From Dehalococcoidia bacterium (GTDB taxonomy: Bacteria > Chloroflexota > Dehalococcoidia > Tepidiformales > Tepidiformaceae): a stretch of DNA of 55,519 nt. Position 1 is the first letter of the stretch, and the number at the start of each line of letters is the position of its first letter. Below are positions 48,293 through 55,519 of the stretch, one piece after another. Below the pieces are notes generated by a model. The model worked only from the letters and a program-made list of their open reading frames with translations. It was not told the DNA's origin and made no database searches. Made by a program: the position numbers and the translations under genes. The stretch lies in the NCBI GenBank assembly GCA_020847985.1, contig JADLBC010000007.1, positions 1-55,519 on the forward strand, written 5' to 3'.

Positions 48293-51007
48293 TCAGAGCG
48301 TGTCCTTCCGCTTCTGGAGCACGTAGAGCGCGACGCCGAGCACGACGATGATGACCGCCATCGCGCCCCAGCACGTCAGCACGTCGGCGTTGAAGATGGG
48401 GCCGAACTTGTCGTCGATGGTGCCGTACGTCGCGGCTCGCACCTCCGGCGAGGCCATGCCCGGGATACCCGGCAGGTTGCAGGTCGCGAGGTCGCCCGCG
48501 CAGCCATCGGCGGAGATCCCGAAGCCCACCGACAGCGCCTTGAGCGCCCAGGATGTCGGTGTGATGCTCCCCAGGATGAGCCCGGCGACGCCCAGGTCCT
48601 CCAGGTTCACGAGCCCGCCCGAGAACACCACCTGCAGCACGATCAGCCCGATCACGAGCATCATCGCCTGCTCCTCCTTGCTCGTGAGCGTCGAAATGAG
48701 CAGCGCCCACATCACGCCCGAGAGCACGGCCAGCACGAGCGTTACGTAGATCGCAGCGAAGTCGGAGTACTCCGCCCCGGGGTAATCGATCAGCAGCACC
48801 TTGGCCCCGAGCAGGATGCCGGCGTGGTAGAACGCGAACAGCGCCCCAACGGCCACCTTCGAGCCCAGGTACGGCCAGATCTTGAGCGAGACCGCGCGCT
48901 CCCGGTTGTAGATCGCGGACTCCTTCACGATCTCTCGCACCGAACTCAAGGAACCGATGAGGAACGGGATGAGTGCCGCCAGGAACAGCATCGTCATCGC
49001 CGTCGTCGCCTCGCCCGTGACCGGGTCCAGCACATCGCGCGGCCAGGCCACCAGGTCGATGAGCGAAAGCGCCGGCGCGAGCAGGAAGAGCAGCATCAGG
49101 TTTACGCGGTCGCGCCGGATGAGGTCGAAGTAACGGCGGGACAATACGCCCAGCTGCCGCATCGCCGAGGACGTCCGGCCCGCGCCGGGCGGGATGACCG
49201 GCGCGGCGGAGGCGCCCTGCGCGGACACGGAGGCCAGGCGGCCGGCCACGAACTGCTGGTACTGCGCCGAAGCCCGGTACATCGCGCCCCACTCCTCCGG
49301 CGTCTTCTCGTTCGATTCGAGCTTCTCGTAGATACCGTCGAAGTCGGGAACGCCGAAATAGCTGAGCGCCTGGTCGGGTGGGCCGAAGTAGGCGAGGTTG
49401 CCGCCCCGCGCGAGGAAGAGCACCTGGTCGCAAAGCATCACGTTCTTGGTCGCGTGCGTGATGAGCAGGATGGTGTGGCCTTCGTCCGCGAGGTGGCGCA
49501 GCAGGCGCATGAGCTGGCTTTCGGTGCCCGGGTCCAGCCCCGACGTGGCCTCATCGAGGAAGAAGAGGCCCGGCTGGGTGAGTAGCTCCGCGCCGATGGA
49601 GACACGCTTGCGCTGCCCGCCGCTAAGCCGCCCGACGGGGGTGTCGCGCCGTTCGCGCAGGCCCAGGGTCTCGAGCACGGCCTGGACGCGGCCTTCGCGC
49701 TCCTCGGCCGGGGTGTCATCCGGGAGCCGCAACTCGGCCGCATAGCCGAGCGCCCGTGCCACCGGAAGCTCTTTGTGGAGGATGTCGTCTTGCGGCACGT
49801 AGCCGAGCGTCGTGCGGAACGCCTGGAAGTGCGTGTAGAGCGACGTTTCGTTGAGCATCACGTCGCCGTCGGTGGCGGGGCGAAGGCCGCTCAAGGCGCC
49901 GAACAGCGTGGATTTGCCGGAGCCGCTGACGCCCACCACGGCCACGAACTCGCGCGGTTCGATCACCACCGAGATGTCCTGCAGCAGGTTCAGGCGAGCG
50001 TTGATGCGCTGGTTGAGGTGCACGGCCGCCAGGCGGATGTCCCGCGAATGGTCGACCTGCCTCACAACCCCGGCGCCGCCGAGGTGCAACCGGATGGGCC
50101 CCACCTGCACCGTGTCCGCGGCGAGCAGCGTCCGCCGTTCGCCGCGCTGCAGGCGCACGCCGTTCACGAACGTCCCGTTGGTCGACCCGAGGTCCTCGAT
50201 GACGAGCTGCCCACCCGGGGCAGGCGAAATGCGCGCATGGAGCTTCGAGACCGTGGGATGCGGGAGATGGAGGTCGCACGAGGCGTCCCGGCCGATGGTG
50301 ATGGGCTGCGAGACATCGAGCCGCACCTCGCGCTCGCCCTCCGCCGTGGCGGGTACCGCCGGAGCCAGGTGGAAGCGCAACGTGACCGCGCCGCCCACGG
50401 CGATCTCGTCCCCGTCAGCGATGGCGTGAGTCGTGACGCGCGCGCCTCGGACCGTCATGCCGTTCGTGGTGCCCAGGTCCTCGGCGATGAAGCCGAAGCC
50501 CTGGCGGCGCAACACGATGTGGTGCCGGGATACCACGTCGCTTTCAATCGCGATCGTGTTGTCGGCGGCCCGGCCGATGGTGATGGTGTCGCCCGCGAGC
50601 GGGAAGGTGCGCACGCTCGTGGCAGTAAGCACGTCCACCGTGGGCTCAAAGCGCAGCATCGTGGTGGCGCCGGCTTCCGCTGGCACGGGCGCGGGCAGGA
50701 CCGGTGCGCCGCCGCCCGCGGTCCGCAGCACGATGCTGCAGTTCCCCATGCTGATGGTGTCGCCGGCCTGCACGCGGACGGGCGCCCGGGGTTCGACCTC
50801 CCGGCCGTTGACGCGGGAGCCGTTCGCGCTGCCCAGGTCCGTGAAGAGCGCGCCCTCCGCCGTCACGACGAGCGAGGCGTGATGCCGGGAGACATCGATA
50901 TCGTCCAGCCGGATCGCGTTGTCCGGGGCGCGGCCAAAGGTGAGCGTCCCTTCCAGCGGGAGCTCCCGCGCGGATGCGGGCGTTTGCACAACAATTTGCA
51001 CGGCCAC
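48293..51007 (-). CDS. ABC-G type transporter with three N-terminal FHA domains
   Basis: A 904-residue half-transporter. Three FHA domains come first: TFGRAPDNAIRLDDIDVSRHHASL, TIGRAADNTIAIESDVVSRHHIVL and TIGRDASCDLHLPHPTVSKLHARI, each with its S-x-x-H and N-G core (residues ~5-305). The ATPase follows (~345-570) with Walker A GVSGSGKSTLF, signature LSGGQRKRVSIGAEL and Walker B LFFLDEATSGLD. An ABC2-type membrane domain with about six helices completes it (residues ~640-904). GTG 51007 is set by AGGAG seven bases upstream. FHA modules bind phosphothreonine, so transport is probably gated by a Ser/Thr kinase; a PknB kinase lies 1.8 kb away. Confidence 0.93.
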   Translation of the reverse strand: MAVQIVVQTPASARELPLEGTLTFGRAPDNAIRLDDIDVSRHHASLVVTAEGALFTDLGSANGSRVNGREVEPRAPVRVQAGDTISMGNCSIVLRTAGGGAPVLPAPVPAEAGATTMLRFEPTVDVLTATSVRTFPLAGDTITIGRAADNTIAIESDVVSRHHIVLRRQGFGFIAEDLGTTNGMTVRGARVTTHAIADGDEIAVGGAVTLRFHLAPAVPATAEGEREVRLDVSQPITIGRDASCDLHLPHPTVSKLHARISPAPGGQLVIEDLGSTNGTFVNGVRLQRGERRTLLAADTVQVGPIRLHLGGAGVVRQVDHSRDIRLAAVHLNQRINARLNLLQDISVVIEPREFVAVVGVSGSGKSTLFGALSGLRPATDGDVMLNETSLYTHFQAFRTTLGYVPQDDILHKELPVARALGYAAELRLPDDTPAEEREGRVQAVLETLGLRERRDTPVGRLSGGQRKRVSIGAELLTQPGLFFLDEATSGLDPGTESQLMRLLRHLADEGHTILLITHATKNVMLCDQVLFLARGGNLAYFGPPDQALSYFGVPDFDGIYEKLESNEKTPEEWGAMYRASAQYQQFVAGRLASVSAQGASAAPVIPPGAGRTSSAMRQLGVLSRRYFDLIRRDRVNLMLLFLLAPALSLIDLVAWPRDVLDPVTGEATTAMTMLFLAALIPFLIGSLSSVREIVKESAIYNRERAVSLKIWPYLGSKVAVGALFAFYHAGILLGAKVLLIDYPGAEYSDFAAIYVTLVLAVLSGVMWALLISTLTSKEEQAMMLVIGLIVLQVVFSGGLVNLEDLGVAGLILGSITPTSWALKALSVGFGISADGCAGDLATCNLPGIPGMASPEVRAATYGTIDDKFGPIFNADVLTCWGAMAVIIVVLGVALYVLQKRKDTL

Positions 51008-51208
51008 GGCCGGACTCCTGGGGCGAGGGTCGCGTGCAGCATGCGCCACTGTGATGGCCGCTCAAGGGCCGGGCGGGCCCCACTTGCCGCGCCCCAGTGG
51101 CGTCCCTTCACGAAGCATGCTCCGTGGCCATTCGAACACCTGCCGGGGATCGAACGGACGGGGATCCATGGCGCAATCCCACCCATGCTTGGGCACGGAG
51201 GTGGCGCC

Positions 51209-52699
51209 ATGCAGTGCCCGTCCTGTGGCAGAGATCTCCCCGAGCGAGCACGGTTTTGCAGCCGCTGCGGCACGGCCGTCGGCGGAGCGATCGCGGCCGG
51301 TGCCGGGGGCGCCGCTGCCGCCGCGCAAGCGGAGGGCGGTGGCACCAGCGCGGGCCCGGCAGCGAACGAATTCGTCTCCGCGCCCACGCGGATGCTTGAC
51401 CTCAGTGCCGCGCCCGGGGCCGAACCGGCCGCACCCGGTGCACCTTCTGCCACGGGCCCGGGGTCGCAGGCTGCATCTCCTGTGCTCGACCTGGCGGAGC
51501 AGGGCGCATCCGGAGTAACGGGCCTTGAGTCCGAAACCGCCTCCGCCGCGAACGGCCTCGGTTCGGCCCCGACGCGGTCGCTCGACCTCGCGAACGCCCC
51601 GGGCGCCCAGGCGATGTCCGCTGGGGCAGGTGGCGCGACGGTCGTCGCCCCGGAGCCCCCGCCGCTGGCGCCGCCTCCGGTGCCGGAGGTGGCCCTGGCG
51701 GCGCCGTCCGCGCGGCAGGCGTTCGGGGGTTCGCGGCCACCCGTCGAGACAACGCCCGTCGCTGGCCCCGGCCAGACTCCCACGTTCTGCCCTGCGTGTG
51801 GACATCCCCACGCGGCTGGCGTGCCCTTCTGCGAATCCTGCGGAGCGGCCCTTGCCACGACATCCCCCGGAGGGGCCGGCGGTGGTGGCAATGGCTGCCT
51901 CGCGAGCCCGCTCGCACGGCTCGGTGGCCTGTTCGCCGTCGTCGCGATCGCGGCGGGCATCGGCGCGTACTGTCTCGTGTTCGCGAAGGACGATACCGAA
52001 ACGCCCGCCGCGAACCCGAGTGCCACCGCTGCCGCCACGGCGACCGCCGCCCGTACCGCGACTGCCCGGCCGTCGGCGACGGCACCCCCTGTGACCGCCG
52101 TCGCCTCCGTCACGGCGCCCGCGGAAACGCCGTCCGCGACGGCCGCGGCATCGCCCACCGCTGTGCCTACTTCGACCCCGGCGGGGCCAACGCCCACGCC
52201 GATCCCGGGCGCGACTGCCACGCCGGTGCCGTTGCCGACGGCGACACCCATCCCACCGACGGCGACGCCGGTACCGCCCACGGCAACAGCGATTCCACCG
52301 ACGGCGACGCCGGTCCCTCCCACGGCCACGCCGACGCGAACCCCGGTACCACCCACGGCCACTCCGACGCACGTGCCGCCCACGGCCACGCCCGTCGTCA
52401 CGAACTACACCTTCCACGCGTGGCTGGACAGCAGCCACTACCATATCGGCGACTGGATCACGCTGTGCTACAGCATGTCGCCGGCGAACGACCCCTTCAC
52501 CGTTTCGGTCACCCAGACTCGCCCCTACTACACCTGGATCGGCGACTGGACCGACAACGGCGCGGGCGGCGGTGACTGCATGTATCTCGGGCAGGTGACG
52601 ACCCATGACATGGGGACCGTGACCTTCGTGATCGACGCGACGGTCATCCGCAATGGCCGCACAGGGAGCGTCACGCTTTCGGCGACCGTCGGCCAGTAA
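51209..52699 (+). CDS. Zinc-ribbon membrane protein with repeated APTRxLDL motifs and Pro-Thr stalk
   Basis: A 496-residue protein of no named family. The first zinc ribbon is C3-x2-C6...C17-x2-C20; a second (FCPACGHPHAAGVPFCESCG) lies near residue 195. Between them a disordered Ala/Gly/Pro region carries SAPTRMLDL and SAPTRSLDL plus a shortened copy (ASPVLDL). One membrane helix (LGGLFAVVAIAAGIGAYCLVF) leads to a long extracellular Pro-Thr-Ala stalk and a C-terminal beta domain with two Cys (FHAWLDSSHYHIGDWITLCYS). ATG 51209 has GGAGGTGG upstream. The Thr sites inside conserved repeats, next to a kinase and FHA proteins, suggest phosphorylation, which is an inference. Confidence 0.7.
   Translation: MQCPSCGRDLPERARFCSRCGTAVGGAIAAGAGGAAAAAQAEGGGTSAGPAANEFVSAPTRMLDLSAAPGAEPAAPGAPSATGPGSQAASPVLDLAEQGASGVTGLESETASAANGLGSAPTRSLDLANAPGAQAMSAGAGGATVVAPEPPPLAPPPVPEVALAAPSARQAFGGSRPPVETTPVAGPGQTPTFCPACGHPHAAGVPFCESCGAALATTSPGGAGGGGNGCLASPLARLGGLFAVVAIAAGIGAYCLVFAKDDTETPAANPSATAAATATAARTATARPSATAPPVTAVASVTAPAETPSATAAASPTAVPTSTPAGPTPTPIPGATATPVPLPTATPIPPTATPVPPTATAIPPTATPVPPTATPTRTPVPPTATPTHVPPTATPVVTNYTFHAWLDSSHYHIGDWITLCYSMSPANDPFTVSVTQTRPYYTWIGDWTDNGAGGGDCMYLGQVTTHDMGTVTFVIDATVIRNGRTGSVTLSATVGQ
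52170..52395 (+). repeat. Low-complexity repeat encoding the (T-A-T-P-V-P-P) stalk
   Basis: Imperfect tandem copies of CCACCGACGGCGACGCCGGT-like units, coding for TATPVPPTA-type residues. Such stalks are common in exported Chloroflexota proteins. Confidence 0.7.
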
Positions 52700-52728
52700 G
52701 GGGGCTGGCGGAACCCCGCGAGCGACGC

Positions 52729-52758
52729 AAGAGCGGGGGCCAACCGGCCCCCGCTCTT
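52729..52758. terminator. Bidirectional terminator between zinc-ribbon and kinase genes
   Basis: A perfect 13-bp stem AAGAGCGGGGGCC/GGCCCCCGCTCTT with a 4-nt loop, followed by T on the plus strand and symmetric enough to serve the convergent kinase gene too. Confidence 0.75.
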
Positions 52759-52791
52759 TGATCTCATGGATTTCGAACGCCGGGGAGTTCG

Positions 52792-54774
52792 CTACCGGCT
52801 ATGCGTGCCCGCGATCGTGCACGCGGGCGAGGCGTACTTCTCCGTGAGTGTCGCGTTCGCGATCGTCGTTTCGTTCGCGAACGTCGTGCGGATGGTCGCC
52901 TGGCCCTGCTGCCCGGCAGCGCCGACGACGTTGTAGGCGAATTCGAACCCGGCGGCACGGAAGGTCGCGGCGGTGATGAAGACTTCGCTATCGAGGACCG
53001 CGTAGACGTTCACGCGGTCGCCATCCTTGATGGCCGTGCCGCTCCCCGACGATGGCTTGAACCGGAGCGTCAGGGGGTATTGTTGTCCGGCCGCCGTGCC
53101 GAAGCCGCAATCGTTGGCGGTGATGGTGAAGGCGTAGCGCCACGCATCGAGCACCTGGATCCCGGCGGCGGCGCCCGTGGGCGCGGGCGAGGCCGGTGTG
53201 GTCGCGCCGGAGGTTGGCCGGGCGGTCGGCGCCTGCGGTGAGGCCGTCCCGGCGGGCACGGCGGTCGCCGATGCTCCCGGCGTGGGCGATGCCTGGTCCT
53301 TGTCGCCGCCCCCGCCCGCGAGCAAGACGGCCGCGGCCGCGCCCCCCGCGACGATCAGCCCCCCGGCAATCCAGAGCGGCGCGCGGCTTCCTCCGCGGTG
53401 GCGAGCGCCGGGTGCCGCCCCGGGCCTCGCGAAATCCGCTGTCACATTCGCGAACGCGAGGCGGGCGCCCGAGGGGCCGGCCGCCGTGACCTGGAACGGG
53501 ACGGTCGTGGCGGGCGTCTTGCGGATCCGCCGCGCCTGGAATGGCACTCGCACCGCCTGCCCCGCAGGGACATCGACCGGCCCCGGGAACGTGAACGCGA
53601 GCGCGCCCGTGGGCTCCGCGGCGGAGAGTGTCGCCCGCAGCGGAGACGGCGTGCCGTTCGAAATGACCGCCACGAGGGCCATCGCCTGGCCCGGACCGCG
53701 GCCCGTCGCCTCGACCGTCAGCCCGGCGCCTCCGGCGGGCTGCGAAGGCACGGCCGCCGCGACACGGGTCGCTCCCGTGCCTTCGGGGGGCGCCACGCGG
53801 GTGGCGCCAGGCACTTCCGGCGCGACCCTGGTTACTGGTGGTGACGCGGGAGCGGGTGCCGCGCCCGGCGCTGGAGTGCTCGATGGCGGAGGCGCGGCCC
53901 CTGCGCCGGTTCGTGCTCCTGCCTCCGATTCGTGCAGGTACCCCGCCATTGCCCGTTCGAGCGCGCCGGCAAGCTCCGAGGCGCTCTGGTAACGGTCGCG
54001 AGGGTCCTTTTCGAGGCAGCGCCGGACGGGGTTGCAGATGCTGTCGGGCAACCCCGTGAGCGGCTCCATCGGCACCCGCGCCGACTGGTGCAGCTTCAGC
54101 AGCTCCCACACGTTCGCCGATTGGAACGGCGGATGGCCCGCGAGCATGCAGTACAGGGTGGCGCCGAGGGCGTAGATGTCGGTGCGGTGGTCGGCCTCGC
54201 CCCCCGCCTGTTCGGGTGCCGCGAATTCGGCCGTGCCCACGAACCGGCCCGCGGAGGTGAGCCCCGTTCCGCCCTCCTGGCGGGCGATGCCGAAGTCGGT
54301 CACCTTCACGCGCCCATCGGCGGTGAGGAGGATGTTGTCGGGCTTGATGTCACGGTGGACCACGCCGCGGGCCGCCGCTTCCTCGAGCGCCCGGGCGACA
54401 TCGATCGCGATACGGAGCGCGCGCAGGGGCTCCATCGGACCCTTCTCCAGCACCTTGCCGACAGTCGCCCCCTCGACGTACTCCATCACGAGGAAGTAGG
54501 TCTCGCCAGCCACGCCGAAATCCAAAAGGCGCACCGAATACGGCGAACGCAGGAGTGCGGCGATATGCGCCTCGCGTTCGAAGCGGTCGCGGAACATCGT
54601 GTCCTCGGCGACGAGCCACGGGTGCAGCAATTTCACCGCCACGCGGCCGCCGTCGCGCGTGTCGATCGCTTCGAACACCGTACCCATGCCGCCCTTCCCG
54701 AGTTGGCGCACGAAGCGGTACTGCTTGACTTCGGTCAGGCCCTGGGGCTGCGAGGGGTCGGTCATGGCAGCCAT
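52792..54774 (-). CDS. PknB-type transmembrane Ser/Thr protein kinase
   Basis: A 660-residue receptor-like kinase. The kinase domain (~residues 18-280) is complete: LGKGGMGTVFEA, K48 (VAVKLLH), HRDIKPDN with D142, VTDFGIA with D160, FVGTAEFAAPEQ. The juxtamembrane part has three TRVA motifs (T315, T325, T336) in Pro/Ala sequence, then a beta-sandwich (~351-450) unlike PASTA. A membrane helix (APLWIAGGLIVAGGAAAAVLLAG, ~465-487), a Thr/Pro linker and an outer beta domain with two Cys (NDCGFGTA..., SPACTIAG) follow. ATG 54774 is used; ATG 54765 is equally possible. It is the obvious source of phosphothreonine for the nearby FHA proteins. It is convergent with the zinc-ribbon gene. Confidence 0.93.
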   Translation of the reverse strand: MAAMTDPSQPQGLTEVKQYRFVRQLGKGGMGTVFEAIDTRDGGRVAVKLLHPWLVAEDTMFRDRFEREAHIAALLRSPYSVRLLDFGVAGETYFLVMEYVEGATVGKVLEKGPMEPLRALRIAIDVARALEEAAARGVVHRDIKPDNILLTADGRVKVTDFGIARQEGGTGLTSAGRFVGTAEFAAPEQAGGEADHRTDIYALGATLYCMLAGHPPFQSANVWELLKLHQSARVPMEPLTGLPDSICNPVRRCLEKDPRDRYQSASELAGALERAMAGYLHESEAGARTGAGAAPPPSSTPAPGAAPAPASPPVTRVAPEVPGATRVAPPEGTGATRVAAAVPSQPAGGAGLTVEATGRGPGQAMALVAVISNGTPSPLRATLSAAEPTGALAFTFPGPVDVPAGQAVRVPFQARRIRKTPATTVPFQVTAAGPSGARLAFANVTADFARPGAAPGARHRGGSRAPLWIAGGLIVAGGAAAAVLLAGGGGDKDQASPTPGASATAVPAGTASPQAPTARPTSGATTPASPAPTGAAAGIQVLDAWRYAFTITANDCGFGTAAGQQYPLTLRFKPSSGSGTAIKDGDRVNVYAVLDSEVFITAATFRAAGFEFAYNVVGAAGQQGQATIRTTFANETTIANATLTEKYASPACTIAGTHSR

Positions 54775-54912
54775 CGTAGGGGTGATACCGGCCGGCGAAT
54801 CGGGTCGATGCGCCCCCAGTGCCGGACCGTCCGGCCCTCACCGGCGAACCGTGTTGGCCCTACACAACGATCGGAGTACGCATGCCGCCCATGCGTGCCA
54901 GGGAGGAACTCG

Positions 54913-55519
54913 ATGGACCGCACATGCGCCCGGTGCCAGGCCATCTCCAGCGACCCCGCGGCGGCGTTCTGCGACGCCTGCGGCGCGCCGCTCACCCCGG
55001 CGGCCGCCCCGCCTGAGTTCGTGTTCTGTATCGAATGCGGGACGAAGAACGCCGTCGGTGACCGTTTCTGCGCGGAGTGCGGAAAGCCCATCGCGGATGA
55101 GGACCGGGGACCAGGCGGCGCCGCGTTCGGGGCAGCGGCGGCCGGCGGGATCGTGGCCGGTGGTGCGGCCGCGGCCGGGGGCGCCGCTCTCACCGGAGGG
55201 AGCGCCGCCGCGGCGAGCGCGGGGGCGGCCATTCCCGGTGCTGGTGCCGCCCTCGGTGGCGCGGGTGCGGCCAGCGCGGGGGCGGCCATTCCCGGTGCTG
55301 GTGCCGCCCTCGGTGGTGCGGGCGCGGCGAGCGCGGGCGCGGCCATTCCCGGTGCTGGTGCGGCACTCGGCGGCGCGGGCGCGGCGAGTGCGGGCGCGGC
55401 CATTCCCGGTGCTGGTGCAGCCCTCGGTGGCGCGGGCGCGGCGAGCGCGGGGGCGGCCATTCCCGGTGCCGGTGCGGCCCTCGGTGGCGCGGGCGCGGCG
55501 AGCGCAGGCGCGGCCATTC
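54913..55519 (+). CDS. Double zinc-ribbon protein with 19-residue Gly/Ala repeats, 3' end missing
   Basis: The frame runs out of the window, so only the first ~202 residues are visible. Two zinc ribbons open it (C5-x2-C8...C20-x2-C23, then C39-x2-C42...C53-x2-C56), followed by a Gly/Ala-rich lead-in. From residue 102 five exact-length copies of SAGAAIPGAGAALGGAGAA and the start of a sixth follow. The repeats are small-residue, hydrophobic and glycine-zipper-like, suitable for membrane packing or a fibrous assembly. ATG 54913 has GGAGG six bases upstream. The double-ribbon start resembles the zinc-ribbon membrane protein 3.7 kb upstream, and it is divergent from the kinase. No family recognised. 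Confidence 0.7.
   Translation, partial: MDRTCARCQAISSDPAAAFCDACGAPLTPAAAPPEFVFCIECGTKNAVGDRFCAECGKPIADEDRGPGGAAFGAAAAGGIVAGGAAAAGGAALTGGSAAAASAGAAIPGAGAALGGAGAASAGAAIPGAGAALGGAGAASAGAAIPGAGAALGGAGAASAGAAIPGAGAALGGAGAASAGAAIPGAGAALGGAGAASAGAAI
55216..55519 (+). repeat. 57-bp coding tandem repeat, more than 5.3 copies, continuing past the window
   Basis: Units begin at 55216, 55273, 55330, 55387, 55444 and 55501. Differences between copies are mostly at third codon positions, so the protein repeat is conserved. Copy number beyond the window end is unknown. Confidence 0.95.

Noticed and set aside
52170..52395. Mobile-element or minisatellite origin of the Pro-Thr repeat
   Set aside because: It is in frame and fits the extracellular stalk of the protein; no flanking duplications or transposase are seen.
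55216..55519. CRISPR array
   Set aside because: Units are contiguous 57-bp copies without unique spacers and lie in a good reading frame.

Overview
The window is a GC-rich (about two-thirds G+C), densely packed piece of bacterial chromosome. It has 44 protein genes, no rRNA, tRNA, IS element or CRISPR that I can see, and no gene-free gap above about 250 bp. The Pro-Thr-Ala linkers on exported proteins, tandem-fused CaiB/BaiF CoA-transferases beside enoyl-CoA hydratases, and FHA/PknB/zinc-ribbon signalling proteins suggest a Chloroflexota member, perhaps Dehalococcoidia/Tepidiforma-like. This placement is an inference from gene style, not a marker-gene assignment.

Layout. 1-8.8 kb: the 3' end of an alpha-2-macroglobulin-like protein that has lost its thioester motif, a DevC/LolD-type ABC exporter, a lemA-M48 protease pair and an exo/endonuclease-phosphatase protein. 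8.9-14.2 kb: moeA, a lone RAM domain, an NHLRC2-like thioredoxin/NHL lipoprotein, a DinB protein and a diacylglycerol-kinase-family lipid kinase. 14.3-19.2 kb: a redox/sigma region with apbE, a small acidic exported protein, a small membrane protein, a NOX/FRE-like haem membrane protein, an acidic-tailed membrane protein and an ECF sigma factor. These run tail-to-tail into a second sigma/anti-sigma pair. 19.4-25.4 kb: an HtrA-type protease, a BtuF-like protein, nagA, a blue-copper lipoprotein, a small zinc-ribbon protein and two enoyl-CoA hydratases. 25.4-30.3 kb: two fused double-domain class III CoA-transferases.

30.4-39.5 kb is a surface-glycan island. It has an unknown protein translationally coupled to a methyltransferase-GT4-GT fusion, a methyltransferase, gmd (GDP-mannose dehydratase), a Wzt/TagH-type export ATPase without its permease, and a GT4-sulfotransferase fusion. 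39.7-44.8 kb: a secreted subtilase with an inserted beta domain and Ig/FN3-like tail, an MFS exporter and an alpha/beta hydrolase.

45-55.5 kb is a signalling island. It has an FHA-GAF-class III cyclase followed by a two-domain PPK2, an ABC-G transporter with three FHA domains, a zinc-ribbon membrane protein with repeated APTRxLDL motifs, a PknB-type kinase with three TRVA motifs in its linker, and an incomplete zinc-ribbon protein carrying exact 57-bp (19-residue) Gly/Ala repeats. I infer that this island is a phosphothreonine-FHA circuit controlling a transporter and nucleotide/polyphosphate metabolism. It and the apbE/haem/ECF cluster are the two places most likely to hold undescribed biology.
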